Origin: DATLFQ01 sp035540915
GTDB taxonomy: Bacteria > Actinomycetota > Acidimicrobiia > Acidimicrobiales > GCA-2861595
DNA length: 26,473 nucleotides
Direction: 5' to 3'
Assembly: GCA_035540915.1 (NCBI GenBank)
Contig: DATLFQ010000186.1
Coordinates: forward strand, 1 to 26,473
The notes below the pieces were generated by a model. It worked only from the letters and a program-made list of their open reading frames with translations, searched no databases and was not told where the DNA came from. Below are positions 14,357-22,297 of the stretch, in pieces (the stretch's first letter is position 1; the number at the start of each line of letters is the position of its first letter). The position numbers and the translations under genes were made by a program.

Positions 14357-16111
14357 GTGCCCCGCCGCCCGCTGCGCGTCCTCGTCGCCGCCGCCGTCAC
14401 GGCGGCCGTCAGCGTCGGTGCCCTCCCTGGTGCTGCGGGCCCCGAGCCGGTCGCCGCATATCCGGCCGAGACCGTCGACCTGGTGGGCCACGGCTTCGGC
14501 CACGGCCGGGGCATGGGCCAGTACGGCGCATTGGGAGGCGCGCTGGCCGGGGTGCCGTACACGACGATCCTCGACCACTTCTACGGCGGCACGCGAATGG
14601 GCACGGTGGCCGACACCCCGATCAGCGTGCGCATCCTGCGCCTCGACGGCCAGGACACCATCGCCATCCAGGAGCGGGGCGCGGCCACCGTCAGCGCCGT
14701 ACCCGACCGGCAGTTCCACGCCCTGCGCACTCGCCGCGTCGGTCCCAACTCGTTCGAGGTGTCCAGCGGGCTCGGGTGTGGCGGCCCGTGGACCGTGGTG
14801 GCCCCGGCCGTCCCCGGGCCCGTCACGCTGGGCTCGGCGCTCCCCGCCGGCGACGACCGGACCACGATGCTGCAGCTCTGTGAGCCGGCGGGCACCCGCT
14901 GGTACCGCGGCGACTTCACCGTGCTCGACAGCGGGGGCGCGCGCACGGTGAACCGCCTGCCGCTGGAGGCCTACCTGCGCAGCGTCGTTCCCCGGGAGAG
15001 CCCGAACTCGTGGGGCACCCTGGGCGGCGGCCGGGGCATGCACGCCCTGCGGGCGCAGGCCGTCGTGGCGCGCTCGTACGCGCTCGCATCCAACAACACG
15101 CCGTACGCGAAGACCTGCGACACCACCGCCTGCCAGGTCTACGGCGGCTTCGCGGTCCAGGACGGCGCCGGGTACCGGGACCTCGAGGCGGCGACGACCA
15201 ACGCGGCGGTGACCGAGACGACCGGCCAGGTGCGGGTCTTCACGGCCACCGGAGCCGTCGCCCTCACCGAGTACTCGTCGTCCACCGGCGGCTACAGCGC
15301 CGGCGGGGTGTTCCCGGCCGTCGTGGACGACGGCGACGCCACCCCGTCGAACCCGAACCACAACTGGTCGGCCCGGGTCCCCGTCGCCGACGTCCAGGCC
15401 GCCTACCCGGCCATCGGCAACCTGCAGTCGGTGGACGTTGTCCGCCGCAACGGTCTCGGCGACCTGGGTGGGCGGGTACTGGAGCTGGTGCTGCGCGGTG
15501 ACCGGGGCAGCAAGGTCCTCACCGGCGCGGACTTCCGCCGCTTTCCCGGCGTGCGCTCGGACTGGTTCGCGGTCACGAACAACGCCGAGGGCGGCATCGC
15601 CGGATACTGGGTGCTGGCGCCCGACGGCGGCGTCTTCCCGTTCGGGGCGGCCACGTTCCACGGCTCCATGGGCGGGCGCCGCCTGAACCGCCCGATCGTC
15701 GGCATGGCGCCGACGCCCTCGGGCAGGGGCTACTGGCTGGTCGCCTCCGACGGCGGCATCTTCGCCTTCGGCGACGCCGTGTTCCGCGGCTCGACCGGCG
15801 CCATCCGCCTGAACCAGCCCATCGTCGGGATGGCGCCGACGCCCTCGGGCAGCGGCTACTGGCTGGTCGCCTCCGACGGCGGGGTCTTCTCGTTCGGTGA
15901 CGCGGTGTTCCGGGGTTCGCTGCCCGGGATCGGCGCCCCGGGCCCGGCCCGGGCCATCCAGCCGGTGGTGTCGGGGCAGGGCTATCTCATCGCCACCGAC
16001 GGCGGGCGGGTGCACGCCTTCGGCAACGCACCGTTCCTCGGCGACGTCGCCTCGTCGGTGGCCGGCTACGCCGGCGGCGTGCGGGGGCTGGCGACCGTGC
16101 GGACTCGCTGA
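14357..16111 (+). CDS. Secreted SpoIID/LytB-family protein with GYWL repeats
   Basis: The 584-residue product has a signal peptide (RRPLRVLVAAAVTAAVSVGALPG). A GHGFGHGRGMGQYGAL motif (~44-59) is followed by the SpoIID domain. That domain has LPLEAYLRSVVPRESPNSW, whose Glu in RES aligns with the catalytic Glu of SpoIID VVxxEMP, then HALRAQAVVARSYAL, CDTTACQVYGG, and TEYSSSTGGYSAGG. SpoIID proteins are lytic transglycosylases acting on denuded glycan strands in sporulation; actinobacterial relatives occur in non-sporulating cells. From about base 15602 the chain becomes four GYWL repeats. GTG 14357 fits both the signal peptide and the -10 box. The 3' end overlaps the convergent methyltransferase by 46 nt. 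It may work with the upstream amidase on the same substrate. Confidence 0.9.
   Translation: MPRRPLRVLVAAAVTAAVSVGALPGAAGPEPVAAYPAETVDLVGHGFGHGRGMGQYGALGGALAGVPYTTILDHFYGGTRMGTVADTPISVRILRLDGQDTIAIQERGAATVSAVPDRQFHALRTRRVGPNSFEVSSGLGCGGPWTVVAPAVPGPVTLGSALPAGDDRTTMLQLCEPAGTRWYRGDFTVLDSGGARTVNRLPLEAYLRSVVPRESPNSWGTLGGGRGMHALRAQAVVARSYALASNNTPYAKTCDTTACQVYGGFAVQDGAGYRDLEAATTNAAVTETTGQVRVFTATGAVALTEYSSSTGGYSAGGVFPAVVDDGDATPSNPNHNWSARVPVADVQAAYPAIGNLQSVDVVRRNGLGDLGGRVLELVLRGDRGSKVLTGADFRRFPGVRSDWFAVTNNAEGGIAGYWVLAPDGGVFPFGAATFHGSMGGRRLNRPIVGMAPTPSGRGYWLVASDGGIFAFGDAVFRGSTGAIRLNQPIVGMAPTPSGSGYWLVASDGGVFSFGDAVFRGSLPGIGAPGPARAIQPVVSGQGYLIATDGGRVHAFGNAPFLGDVASSVAGYAGGVRGLATVRTR
15602..16108 (+). repeat. 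GYWL repeats in the SpoIID-like gene
   Basis: Four copies are present: a diverged first (GYWVLAPDGGVFPFGAATF), two near-consensus copies with GYWLVASDGGIFAFGDAVF and GYWLVASDGGVFSFGDAVF, and a diverged last (GYLIATDGGRVHAFGNAPF). The middle copies nearly match those of the FG-GAP gene on the opposite strand. Confidence 0.9.
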
Positions 16112-17112
16112 CCGCCGGCCAGGGCCTCCTCGACGGCCCGCAGGTCGTCGGGGTCGGCGACGCGCGTATCGAGGCCGAAGTTGGCCTCCCAGGTGGCGAT
16201 CTCCGCTGGTGTGCGCACGTCGGGCCCCGGCTCGGGCACCTCGGGCCGCCGGAAGACGTAGAGGTTCCAGTACTTCGTGAGGCCGAAGCGGGCCAGGTGG
16301 GGATGCATGCTCCGCTCGACGGCACCACAGCGCACGAGACCGGCGTCGGCGAAGCGACTGGTCCACCAGGCGAACGAGGCGATGGTGAGGTGGCCCTCGA
16401 TGGGTTGTCCGGCCGCGTCCCGGTACAGGTCCTCGTAGGGCACCGGCCCCTCGTAGCCCGGCCCGAGGCTCGTGTAGTGGTCGAGCCGCTCGTCGCGCAC
16501 CTTGACCGGGAACCATCCACCGGGGCCGTGCTCGTTCGGCCCGAACGACGGGATGGTGGCCACCACGTACCCGGCGCTGACGCGGTGCAGCTCGGCCAGG
16601 GCCCGGGGGACCGCCTCGGGCGGCAGATGCTCGAGGGTCTCCAGGGCGGTGACCACGTCGAAGCGCCGGCCCGGGAACGGCAGGCGCCGGCACAGGTCTC
16701 CCTGGCGCACGTGGCCCTGCGCGCCCCGGGCCGCCTGCTCGACGGCGAACTGGCTGACGTCCACTCCCTCGGCGTCGATGCCCAGCTCGCGCAGCGCCTC
16801 GACCACGAAGCCGGTGGCGCAGCCGACGTCCAGCACGCGCCGGGCGTCGAACCAGCGCCAGACCAGGTACGCCGCCGCGTTCGCGTTCGACGTGTCCCGG
16901 TCGTAGCGCTCGTAACCCGACAGGCCCATCCGGTCGAACGGGTTGCGCCCCGACCCGAAGTAGGACGCGCCGTAGAGGTCGTCGTCCAGGGCCCGGGCCA
17001 GCTCGCGGGCCGTCGTGGTCATGAGCCGCCGGACGCCCGGCCGGGAGCGAGCCGCCGAGCGCAGGCCCCGTCGCACCACCCTGCCCACGGCCCGACGCGC
17101 CCGGGTGGTCAC
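16066..17112 (-). CDS. Class I SAM-dependent methyltransferase
   Basis: This is a 348-residue cytoplasmic methyltransferase. A basic N-terminal segment (~1-40) precedes the Rossmann domain. Motif I is RVLDVGCATGFVVEAL (residues ~92-107), the acidic motif II is GVDVS, motif III is QGDLCRRLPFPGRRFDVVTALETLEHLP, and YVVATIPSFGPNEHG comes next. The C-terminal half contains HYTSLGPGYEGPVPYEDLY and ends in a low-complexity tail. Similar proteins methylate sugars or carrier-linked glycans in polysaccharide loci, but the substrate here is unknown. GTG 17112 lies 11 nt after the stop of the upstream membrane glycosyltransferase gene, so both probably form one transcript. The 3' end overlaps the convergent SpoIID gene by 46 nt. 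Confidence 0.87.
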   Translation of the reverse strand: MTTRARRAVGRVVRRGLRSAARSRPGVRRLMTTTARELARALDDDLYGASYFGSGRNPFDRMGLSGYERYDRDTSNANAAAYLVWRWFDARRVLDVGCATGFVVEALRELGIDAEGVDVSQFAVEQAARGAQGHVRQGDLCRRLPFPGRRFDVVTALETLEHLPPEAVPRALAELHRVSAGYVVATIPSFGPNEHGPGGWFPVKVRDERLDHYTSLGPGYEGPVPYEDLYRDAAGQPIEGHLTIASFAWWTSRFADAGLVRCGAVERSMHPHLARFGLTKYWNLYVFRRPEVPEPGPDVRTPAEIATWEANFGLDTRVADPDDLRAVEEALAGGQRVRTVASPRTPPA

Positions 17113-17123
17113 GGACGGCGAGG

Positions 17124-18696
17124 TTAGTTCCTGGGCCCCGGGGGCGGCCGGTCGTCGACGACCAGGTCGACGCCGAACAGGTGGTGCCCGGGGCCCACGA
17201 CGTAGACCGTCGCGCCGGTGTCCAGGAGGCGGGCCGTGGCCCGGCCGGCCTCTACCAGTCCGAGCAGCTCCTCGCGCGGCTCGTCCACCACGAACACCGC
17301 CCGCCCGCCGGCCGGCAGCTCCACCCGGTCGTCGCGCTCACGGCGCCAGCGGTGGCGGCGGCCCACGTACTCGTCGAGGCCGGCCTGGATGTAGTGCGCC
17401 GTGAACTCGGGGAGCGTGAGCATGGCGTGGCGGTAGCGGTGCCCACCGTCCAGGTGGACGTAGACCAGCACGTCGTCGCGCGGGTCGAACGCCCGGCCGA
17501 GCGCGCGGTAGCGCTCGGTGTCGGCGTCGACGTCGTCGATGGCCCGGGCGGTGAGTCGGTAGGGAGCGCCGTAGCGGGACTGGGTGAACCACGGGCCACC
17601 GCGGTCGGTGACGGCCAGCGGCAGCACGCCGGGGGCGGCGACGAACCGCTGGACCTGGACGGCGCAGGCCAGCGCCACCAGCGCGCCCACGATCAGGCGG
17701 GGACGGGCCGCCAACCGGGTGGCGGGCCACAGCGCCAGCAGCACCAGCGCGGGCAGGTACGACAGCACGTAGCCCGCCTTGCCGAAGTGGAACACCAGCA
17801 CGAACGCCAGGGGCGGGACGGCGGCCACCGCCAGCAACCGCGGTCCCGAGTCCAGAGCGTGCGGGGACCGCACGCTCTGGACTCGGAAGCGGGAGAAGGC
17901 GGCGAAGGCCAGGGCGACGGCGGCGGCCGGCAGCAGGAGGACGACCGCGGCCAGCGTGTACCCGGTGGCCTGAGCCAGGTTGGACGCCACCCCCTCGGCC
18001 GGCGCGCCGTACAGCGGGGAGGTGACCGTCACCGCCTCGCGCCAGATGCGGGCGCCCGCCCGCCGGACCGCCTCCAGCCCGCCGGGCTGCTCCACCGCCA
18101 TCGGGACCAGCCACACGGCCAACCCCGCGGCGGCCGCCGGCGCCGACCTGGCGCGCCGTGCGTGAGCTGCGGACCACCGCCACCACCGCCACCGGTGCGA
18201 GGAGCAGCACCGACGACTGTCGGAACCCGCCGGCCAGCCCGAGCGTCGCCGCCGCCGCCGGGCCGTGCCACGACCCCGGCCGGGCCCGCCAGGCCAGGAG
18301 CAGCAGGGCCTCCACGGCGAGCGCGTCGAACGCGTAGCTGCCCACCGACGACCCGTAGAACAGCAGGAAGGGGGAGGTGATCAGCACGCCGGCGGTCGCC
18401 AGCCCGAGCCAGCGCCCGCCCAGGTCCCGACCGAGCAGGTAGCCGAGCGCCACGGCCCCACCGGCGGCCACCGCCGAGCAGGCCACGAGGCTGTCCTCGG
18501 CGCCGAGGGGCGTGAGGGCCTGGACCAGGCGGCCGGCGCCGATGTACAGCCAGTAGCCCGGCGCGTGCGGGCTGGCCTGGGTGACGTCGAACCGAGCCAT
18601 GCCGAGGACGAGCTGCACGGAGTCCCACTCCGTGGGGGCCTGCGCCCACCACGGGAGGTGGACGGCCACGCCCACGACGAACAGCATCAGCGCCAC
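17124..18696 (-). pseudogene. GT-C/GT39-like membrane glycosyltransferase, split by a frameshift
   Basis: Two open frames together encode one protein of about 520 residues. The N-terminal part (start GTG 18696 or ATG 18687) has EWDSVQLVLGMARFDVTQ, with an acidic first-loop motif typical of GT-C enzymes, SPHAPGYWLYIGAGRLV, and several membrane helices down to VAVVAVVRSSRTAR. The frame then shifts between about 18155 and 18123. The other frame continues with AAAGLAVWLVPMAVEQPGG, further helices (YTLAAVVLLLPAAAVALAF, GKAGYVLSYLPALVLLALW) and a soluble C-terminal domain. Removing one base restores a continuous frame. The downstream half could be called alone as 17124-18122 (TTG start), but it would lack the catalytic loop. 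It may be a real pseudogene or a sequencing error. It contains a 41-bp palindrome. Confidence 0.75.
17846..17886. repeat. Perfect 19-bp-stem palindrome inside the membrane glycosyltransferase gene
   Basis: The arms 17846-17864 and 17868-17886 are perfect reverse complements, separated by three bases (GGA). On the coding (minus) strand they encode part of RVQSVRSPHALDSG between two hydrophobic segments. No second copy was found in the window. A dispersed palindromic element of the REP type is one explanation. Confidence 0.9.
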
Positions 18697-18730
18697 CGGC
18701 CCATCATGGCGGCGGCGGCACCGCCGGCCG

Positions 18731-18736
18731 TAGCAT
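18731..18736 (+). promoter_or_regulatory. -10 box TAGCAT upstream of the coiled-coil methyltransferase gene
   Basis: TAGCAT ends 8 nt before ATG 18745 in the 48-bp divergent gap. No Shine-Dalgarno is seen. The geometry matches the other putative leaderless promoters. Confidence 0.45.
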
Positions 18737-18744
18737 CGGCGGCC

Positions 18745-19986
18745 ATGGAGGAGGACCGGCCACCGGCCTGGAAGCGCGTGGACGAGCTGGTCGACCAGTT
18801 GAAGGCCCGGGTCGAGCAGCGCCGCCGCCAGGGCGCGTACCCACCCGGCGTGGAGAGCGACCTCGACGACCACTTCCGGCGCATCGTGGCCCACCGGGTG
18901 CAGCCCGAGCTGGAGGAGCTGAAGGGGCGGCTCGGTCGCCTCGACCTCCACATGGCCTTCGACCCGGCCCGCATCCCGAGCGATTCCCAGGTGATGGGCG
19001 GCACCGCCGTCCATCGGGGGGTCAGCAAGCTGGTCGCCCGCCAGACCCAGGGCGTGCTGCAGCAGGTGATGGAGTTCGCCGACGCGGTGCGAGACGTCCT
19101 GCGCAGCACGGTGGCAGCGCTGGAGGACCCCAACGGGCACGTGCACGCCGACCTGGTCGGCCACGTCGACCACGTGCTGGAGCGGATGGCGCACTACGAG
19201 CGCGACCAGCTGGTCATGGCCGACTCGATCGCCGAGCTGCGCGACCGGGTCGCCGAGCTGGAGGTCGAGCTGCCGGCCCGCCTCGGTGCGCTGGAGGTGG
19301 CCGAGGAGCGGCGGACGTTCCGGCCCTGGTTCAGCAACGAGCGGTTCGAGGCCGAGTTCCGCGGCACCCACGACGAGCTGATCGAGCGCTACCGGGACCT
19401 GGTGCACCACTTCGACGGCCTGGCCCCCGTGCTGGAGATCGGCTGCGGGCGGGGTGAGTTCCTGGAGCTGCTCGGCGAGATCGGCGTGGCCGCCACCGGG
19501 GTCGAGATGGACGCCGATCTGGCCAAGCGGGCGGCCGACCAGGGGCTGGAGGTCACCGCCGGCAACGGCCTCGAGGCGCTGGCCGCTGCGGAGCCCGAGT
19601 CCCTCGGCGGCGTCGTGCTGGTCCAGGTCGTCGAGCACCTGACGGCCCAGGAGGTGGTCCAGCTGGTCTCGCTGGCCGCGGAGAAGCTCCGGCCGGGTGG
19701 CAAGGTGCTCATCGAGACGGTCAACCCGCAGTCGCTGTACGTGTTCGCCCGGGCCTTCTACCTGGACCCCACCCACGCCCAGCCGGTCCACCCGGGCTAC
19801 CTGTCCTTCCTGTTCCGCGAGGCCGGCTTCGACGGGGTCTTCATCGAGTGGCGCTCCCCGCCGCCGGCCGACGAGGTGCTGCTGGAGCCCAGCCCCCGCG
19901 CCGCGGAGCCGCAGCGGGAGAACGTGCGCCGCCTCAACCAGCTCCTCTTCGCCCCGCAGGACTACGCACTCGTCGCGATCAGGTAG
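18745..19986 (+). CDS. Coiled-coil class I methyltransferase of a glycan locus
   Basis: The 413-residue protein has a long helical N-terminal half (residues ~10-190: KRVDELVDQLKARVEQRRRQG ... SIAELRDRVAELEVEL) likely to form a coiled coil. A methyltransferase domain follows (~200-413). The SAM motifs are intact: VLEIGCGRGEFLELL (229-243), TGVEMD, VVLVQVVEHLTAQEVV, LRPGGKVLIETVNPQSLYV. The C-terminus LNQLLFAPQDYALVAI is shared with the 5961-7034 protein, whose motif I is degenerate. Coiled-coil methyltransferases that cap glycans and set chain length (such as WbdD) are a structural parallel, not proof. A GT4 gene follows after 3 nt, so it leads a three-gene operon. Confidence 0.87.
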   Translation: MEEDRPPAWKRVDELVDQLKARVEQRRRQGAYPPGVESDLDDHFRRIVAHRVQPELEELKGRLGRLDLHMAFDPARIPSDSQVMGGTAVHRGVSKLVARQTQGVLQQVMEFADAVRDVLRSTVAALEDPNGHVHADLVGHVDHVLERMAHYERDQLVMADSIAELRDRVAELEVELPARLGALEVAEERRTFRPWFSNERFEAEFRGTHDELIERYRDLVHHFDGLAPVLEIGCGRGEFLELLGEIGVAATGVEMDADLAKRAADQGLEVTAGNGLEALAAAEPESLGGVVLVQVVEHLTAQEVVQLVSLAAEKLRPGGKVLIETVNPQSLYVFARAFYLDPTHAQPVHPGYLSFLFREAGFDGVFIEWRSPPPADEVLLEPSPRAAEPQRENVRRLNQLLFAPQDYALVAIR

Positions 19987-19989
19987 TCG

Positions 19990-21072
19990 GTGGAGATCCA
20001 CCAGGTCCTGGTGTCAGCGTCGGCGGGCGACGCCGTCACCGCGTCGGCGTTCGAACTGCGGGCCCTGCTGCGCCGCATCGGCCCGTCCGACATCTACGCC
20101 CGGTACTTCGACCCGTCGCTGCAGGGCGACGTCCACCCGCTCAGCTCCTACGCCCGCCGCCGCCGCCGCAGCCGGCGCCCGGCCGCCGATCTGCTCGTGT
20201 TCCACGCGTCCATCGGCGAGCCCGAGGTCCTGTCGTTCATCCGCGAGCGGACGGAACGCCTGGTGCTCGTGTACCACAACATCTCGCCGGCGTCGGCGTT
20301 CCTGCCCTACGACCCGGCGTTCGCCGGCCTCCTCGAAGGGGGCCGGCGGGAGCTCGAGCAGCTGCGGGACCGGGCGGTCATGGCCATCGGCGTCTCGCAG
20401 TACAACGCCGACGAGCTCGAGCGCATGGGGTACCGCGACGTGCGCGTCGCCCCGCTGGTGCTCGACCTGCGCAACCTGGTGACCCAGGCGCCCGACCCCG
20501 ACACGGCCAACCACCTGGCCACCCAGGTGCAGGGCCCGGTGGTGCTGTTCGTCGGGCAGCTGCTGCCCCACAAGCGCCCCGACCTGCTCCTCAAGGCGTA
20601 CCACCTGCTGGTGACGTACTCGCTGCCCGAGGCCCACGTCGTGCTGGTCGGTGCCGGGCGGCTGCCCCGTTACCGCCAGGCGCTGCAGCTGTTCGCCCAG
20701 GAGCTGAACCTGCGGGCGTGGATCGCGGGAGCGGTGACCCCGGCGCAGCTGGTGGCCTTCTTCCGGCGGGCCGACGTCTTCGTGACCGCCAGCGAGCACG
20801 AGGGCTTCTGCGTCCCGCTCGTCGAGTCCATGGCCTTCGGCGTCCCGGTGATCGCCCGCAGCCACGGCGCCATCCCCGAGACCATGGGAGACGCCGGGGT
20901 GCTTTTGCCGCCCGAAGACGACCCCGCCCTGATGGCCGAGGCGATGGCCGCCGTGCTGGGCGATCCGGCGCTGCGCCAGGAGTTGGTGGTGCGGGGCCAC
21001 CACCGGCTGGCCGCCTTCGACGCCGACGAGGCCCGCGCCGCCGTCCTGCGCCACCTCGTCGACGTGGCCTGA
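19990..21072 (+). CDS. GT4-family glycosyltransferase
   Basis: This is a 360-residue GT-B enzyme. It begins VEIHQVLVSASAGDAVTASA and has LVLVYHNISPASAFLPYD in the acceptor domain, parallel to the YHNVT and HHNIT segments of the 7038 and 8135 proteins. The donor domain has VVLFVGQLLPHKRPDLLLKAY and SEHEGFCVPLVESMAFGVPV with the E-x7-E pair. GTG 19990 starts 3 nt after the methyltransferase stop. It is therefore the counterpart, in the second module, of the 7038/8135 enzymes. Sugar specificity is unknown. Confidence 0.9.
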   Translation: MEIHQVLVSASAGDAVTASAFELRALLRRIGPSDIYARYFDPSLQGDVHPLSSYARRRRRSRRPAADLLVFHASIGEPEVLSFIRERTERLVLVYHNISPASAFLPYDPAFAGLLEGGRRELEQLRDRAVMAIGVSQYNADELERMGYRDVRVAPLVLDLRNLVTQAPDPDTANHLATQVQGPVVLFVGQLLPHKRPDLLLKAYHLLVTYSLPEAHVVLVGAGRLPRYRQALQLFAQELNLRAWIAGAVTPAQLVAFFRRADVFVTASEHEGFCVPLVESMAFGVPVIARSHGAIPETMGDAGVLLPPEDDPALMAEAMAAVLGDPALRQELVVRGHHRLAAFDADEARAAVLRHLVDVA

Positions 21073-21085
21073 GAGGTCCGGCGGG

Positions 21086-22297
21086 ATGCGGCTGCTCTTC
21101 GTCGTCCAGCGCTACGGCGAGCAGGTGGCCGGCGGGGCCGAGCTGTGCTGCCGCCACTACGCCACCCGGCTGGCGGCCCGCGGTCACGACGTCGAGGTGG
21201 TGACCACCTGCGCGCTCAGCTACGTCGACTGGGCCAACGCGCTCCCGGCGGGCACCGAGGTCCTCGACGGGGTCACCGTCCACCGCCTGCCGGTCGTGCG
21301 GCCCCGCAACAACGACCTCTTCGGCCTGCTGAACGCCCGGACGGTCGCCGGGCGCAAGCCCGTCCCGCTCTACCTCCAGGAGGAGTGGATGCGGGCGCAG
21401 GGCCCGCTGGTGGAGGAGCTGGTCCCCTGGCTGGCCGACCGGGCCGCCGGCTACGACGCCGTGGTGTTCTTCACCTACCTCTACTACACGACCTGGGCCG
21501 GCCTGCCGGTGGCCGCGGGCCGGGCGCCGACGATCCTGCACCCCACGGCCCACGACGAGCCGCCGCTCTACCTCCCGCTGTTCGACATGGTCGTCCGCAT
21601 GCCCCACGCCCACGGCTTCCTCACCGAGGAGGAGGGTGACCTGGTGCGGCGGCGGTTCGGGGTGAGCCGGCCGTCGGAGGTGGTGGGCATCGGTGTCGAC
21701 CTCGATGCGGCCGGCGACGAGGCGGCCTTCCGCCACGCCTTCGACCTGGGCGACCGGCCCTACATCGCGTACGTCGGCCGGCTCGACCCCCACAAGGGCA
21801 CCGACGAGCTGTACGACTACTTCGAAACCTACAAGCGGCGCAACCGGGGGCCGCTGGCGCTGGTGGTGGTGGGGGAGCCGGTGAAGCCGGCGCCCCGCCA
21901 CGACGACCTGGTCGTGACCGGGTTCGTCGACGAGGCGGTCAAGCGGGGCGCCATCGAGGGAGCGCTCGCCCTGGTCCATCCCTCCTACTTCGAGAGCTTC
22001 TCGATGGTGCTGACCGAGGCCTGGGCGCAGCGCACGCCCGCCCTGGTGCAGGGCCGGTGCGAGGTGCTGGCCGGTCAGGCCCGCCGCAGCGGCGGGGCGA
22101 TCCCCTACGAGGGGTTCGCCCAGTTCGAGGCGGCCCTGGACCTGCTGACCGGCGACCCGGCGCTGCGGGCCGAGCTGGGTGACGCCGGGCGCCGCTACGT
22201 CGAGGATCGCTACCAGTGGGACCGCGTCCTGGACCGCTACGAGCGGCTCCTGGCCACCGCCGTGCGGGCCGCCGGCCCGATGGCCGCCCGCCGCTAG
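21086..22297 (+). CDS. GT4-family glycosyltransferase
   Basis: This 403-residue GT-B enzyme is paralogous to the 9187-10368 protein. It starts RLLFVVQRYGEQVAGGAELC, has DVEVVTTCALSYVDW, HPTAHDEPPLYLPLFD, PYIAYVGRLDPHKGTDELYDYF, and the donor-site segment YFESFSMVLTEAWAQRTP. A modest Shine-Dalgarno (GAGAGG) precedes ATG 21086, and 13 nt separate it from the previous stop. It closes the second methyltransferase-GT-GT operon. Its TAG stop overlaps the TAG of the convergent GT-C gene in a shared CTAG. Confidence 0.9.
   Translation: MRLLFVVQRYGEQVAGGAELCCRHYATRLAARGHDVEVVTTCALSYVDWANALPAGTEVLDGVTVHRLPVVRPRNNDLFGLLNARTVAGRKPVPLYLQEEWMRAQGPLVEELVPWLADRAAGYDAVVFFTYLYYTTWAGLPVAAGRAPTILHPTAHDEPPLYLPLFDMVVRMPHAHGFLTEEEGDLVRRRFGVSRPSEVVGIGVDLDAAGDEAAFRHAFDLGDRPYIAYVGRLDPHKGTDELYDYFETYKRRNRGPLALVVVGEPVKPAPRHDDLVVTGFVDEAVKRGAIEGALALVHPSYFESFSMVLTEAWAQRTPALVQGRCEVLAGQARRSGGAIPYEGFAQFEAALDLLTGDPALRAELGDAGRRYVEDRYQWDRVLDRYERLLATAVRAAGPMAARR

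Noticed and set aside
17338..20001. An 887-codon minus-strand open frame
   Set aside because: Only its part from 18696 to about 18150 is real (N-terminal half of the membrane glycosyltransferase). The rest is antisense to the 18745 methyltransferase or out of frame.
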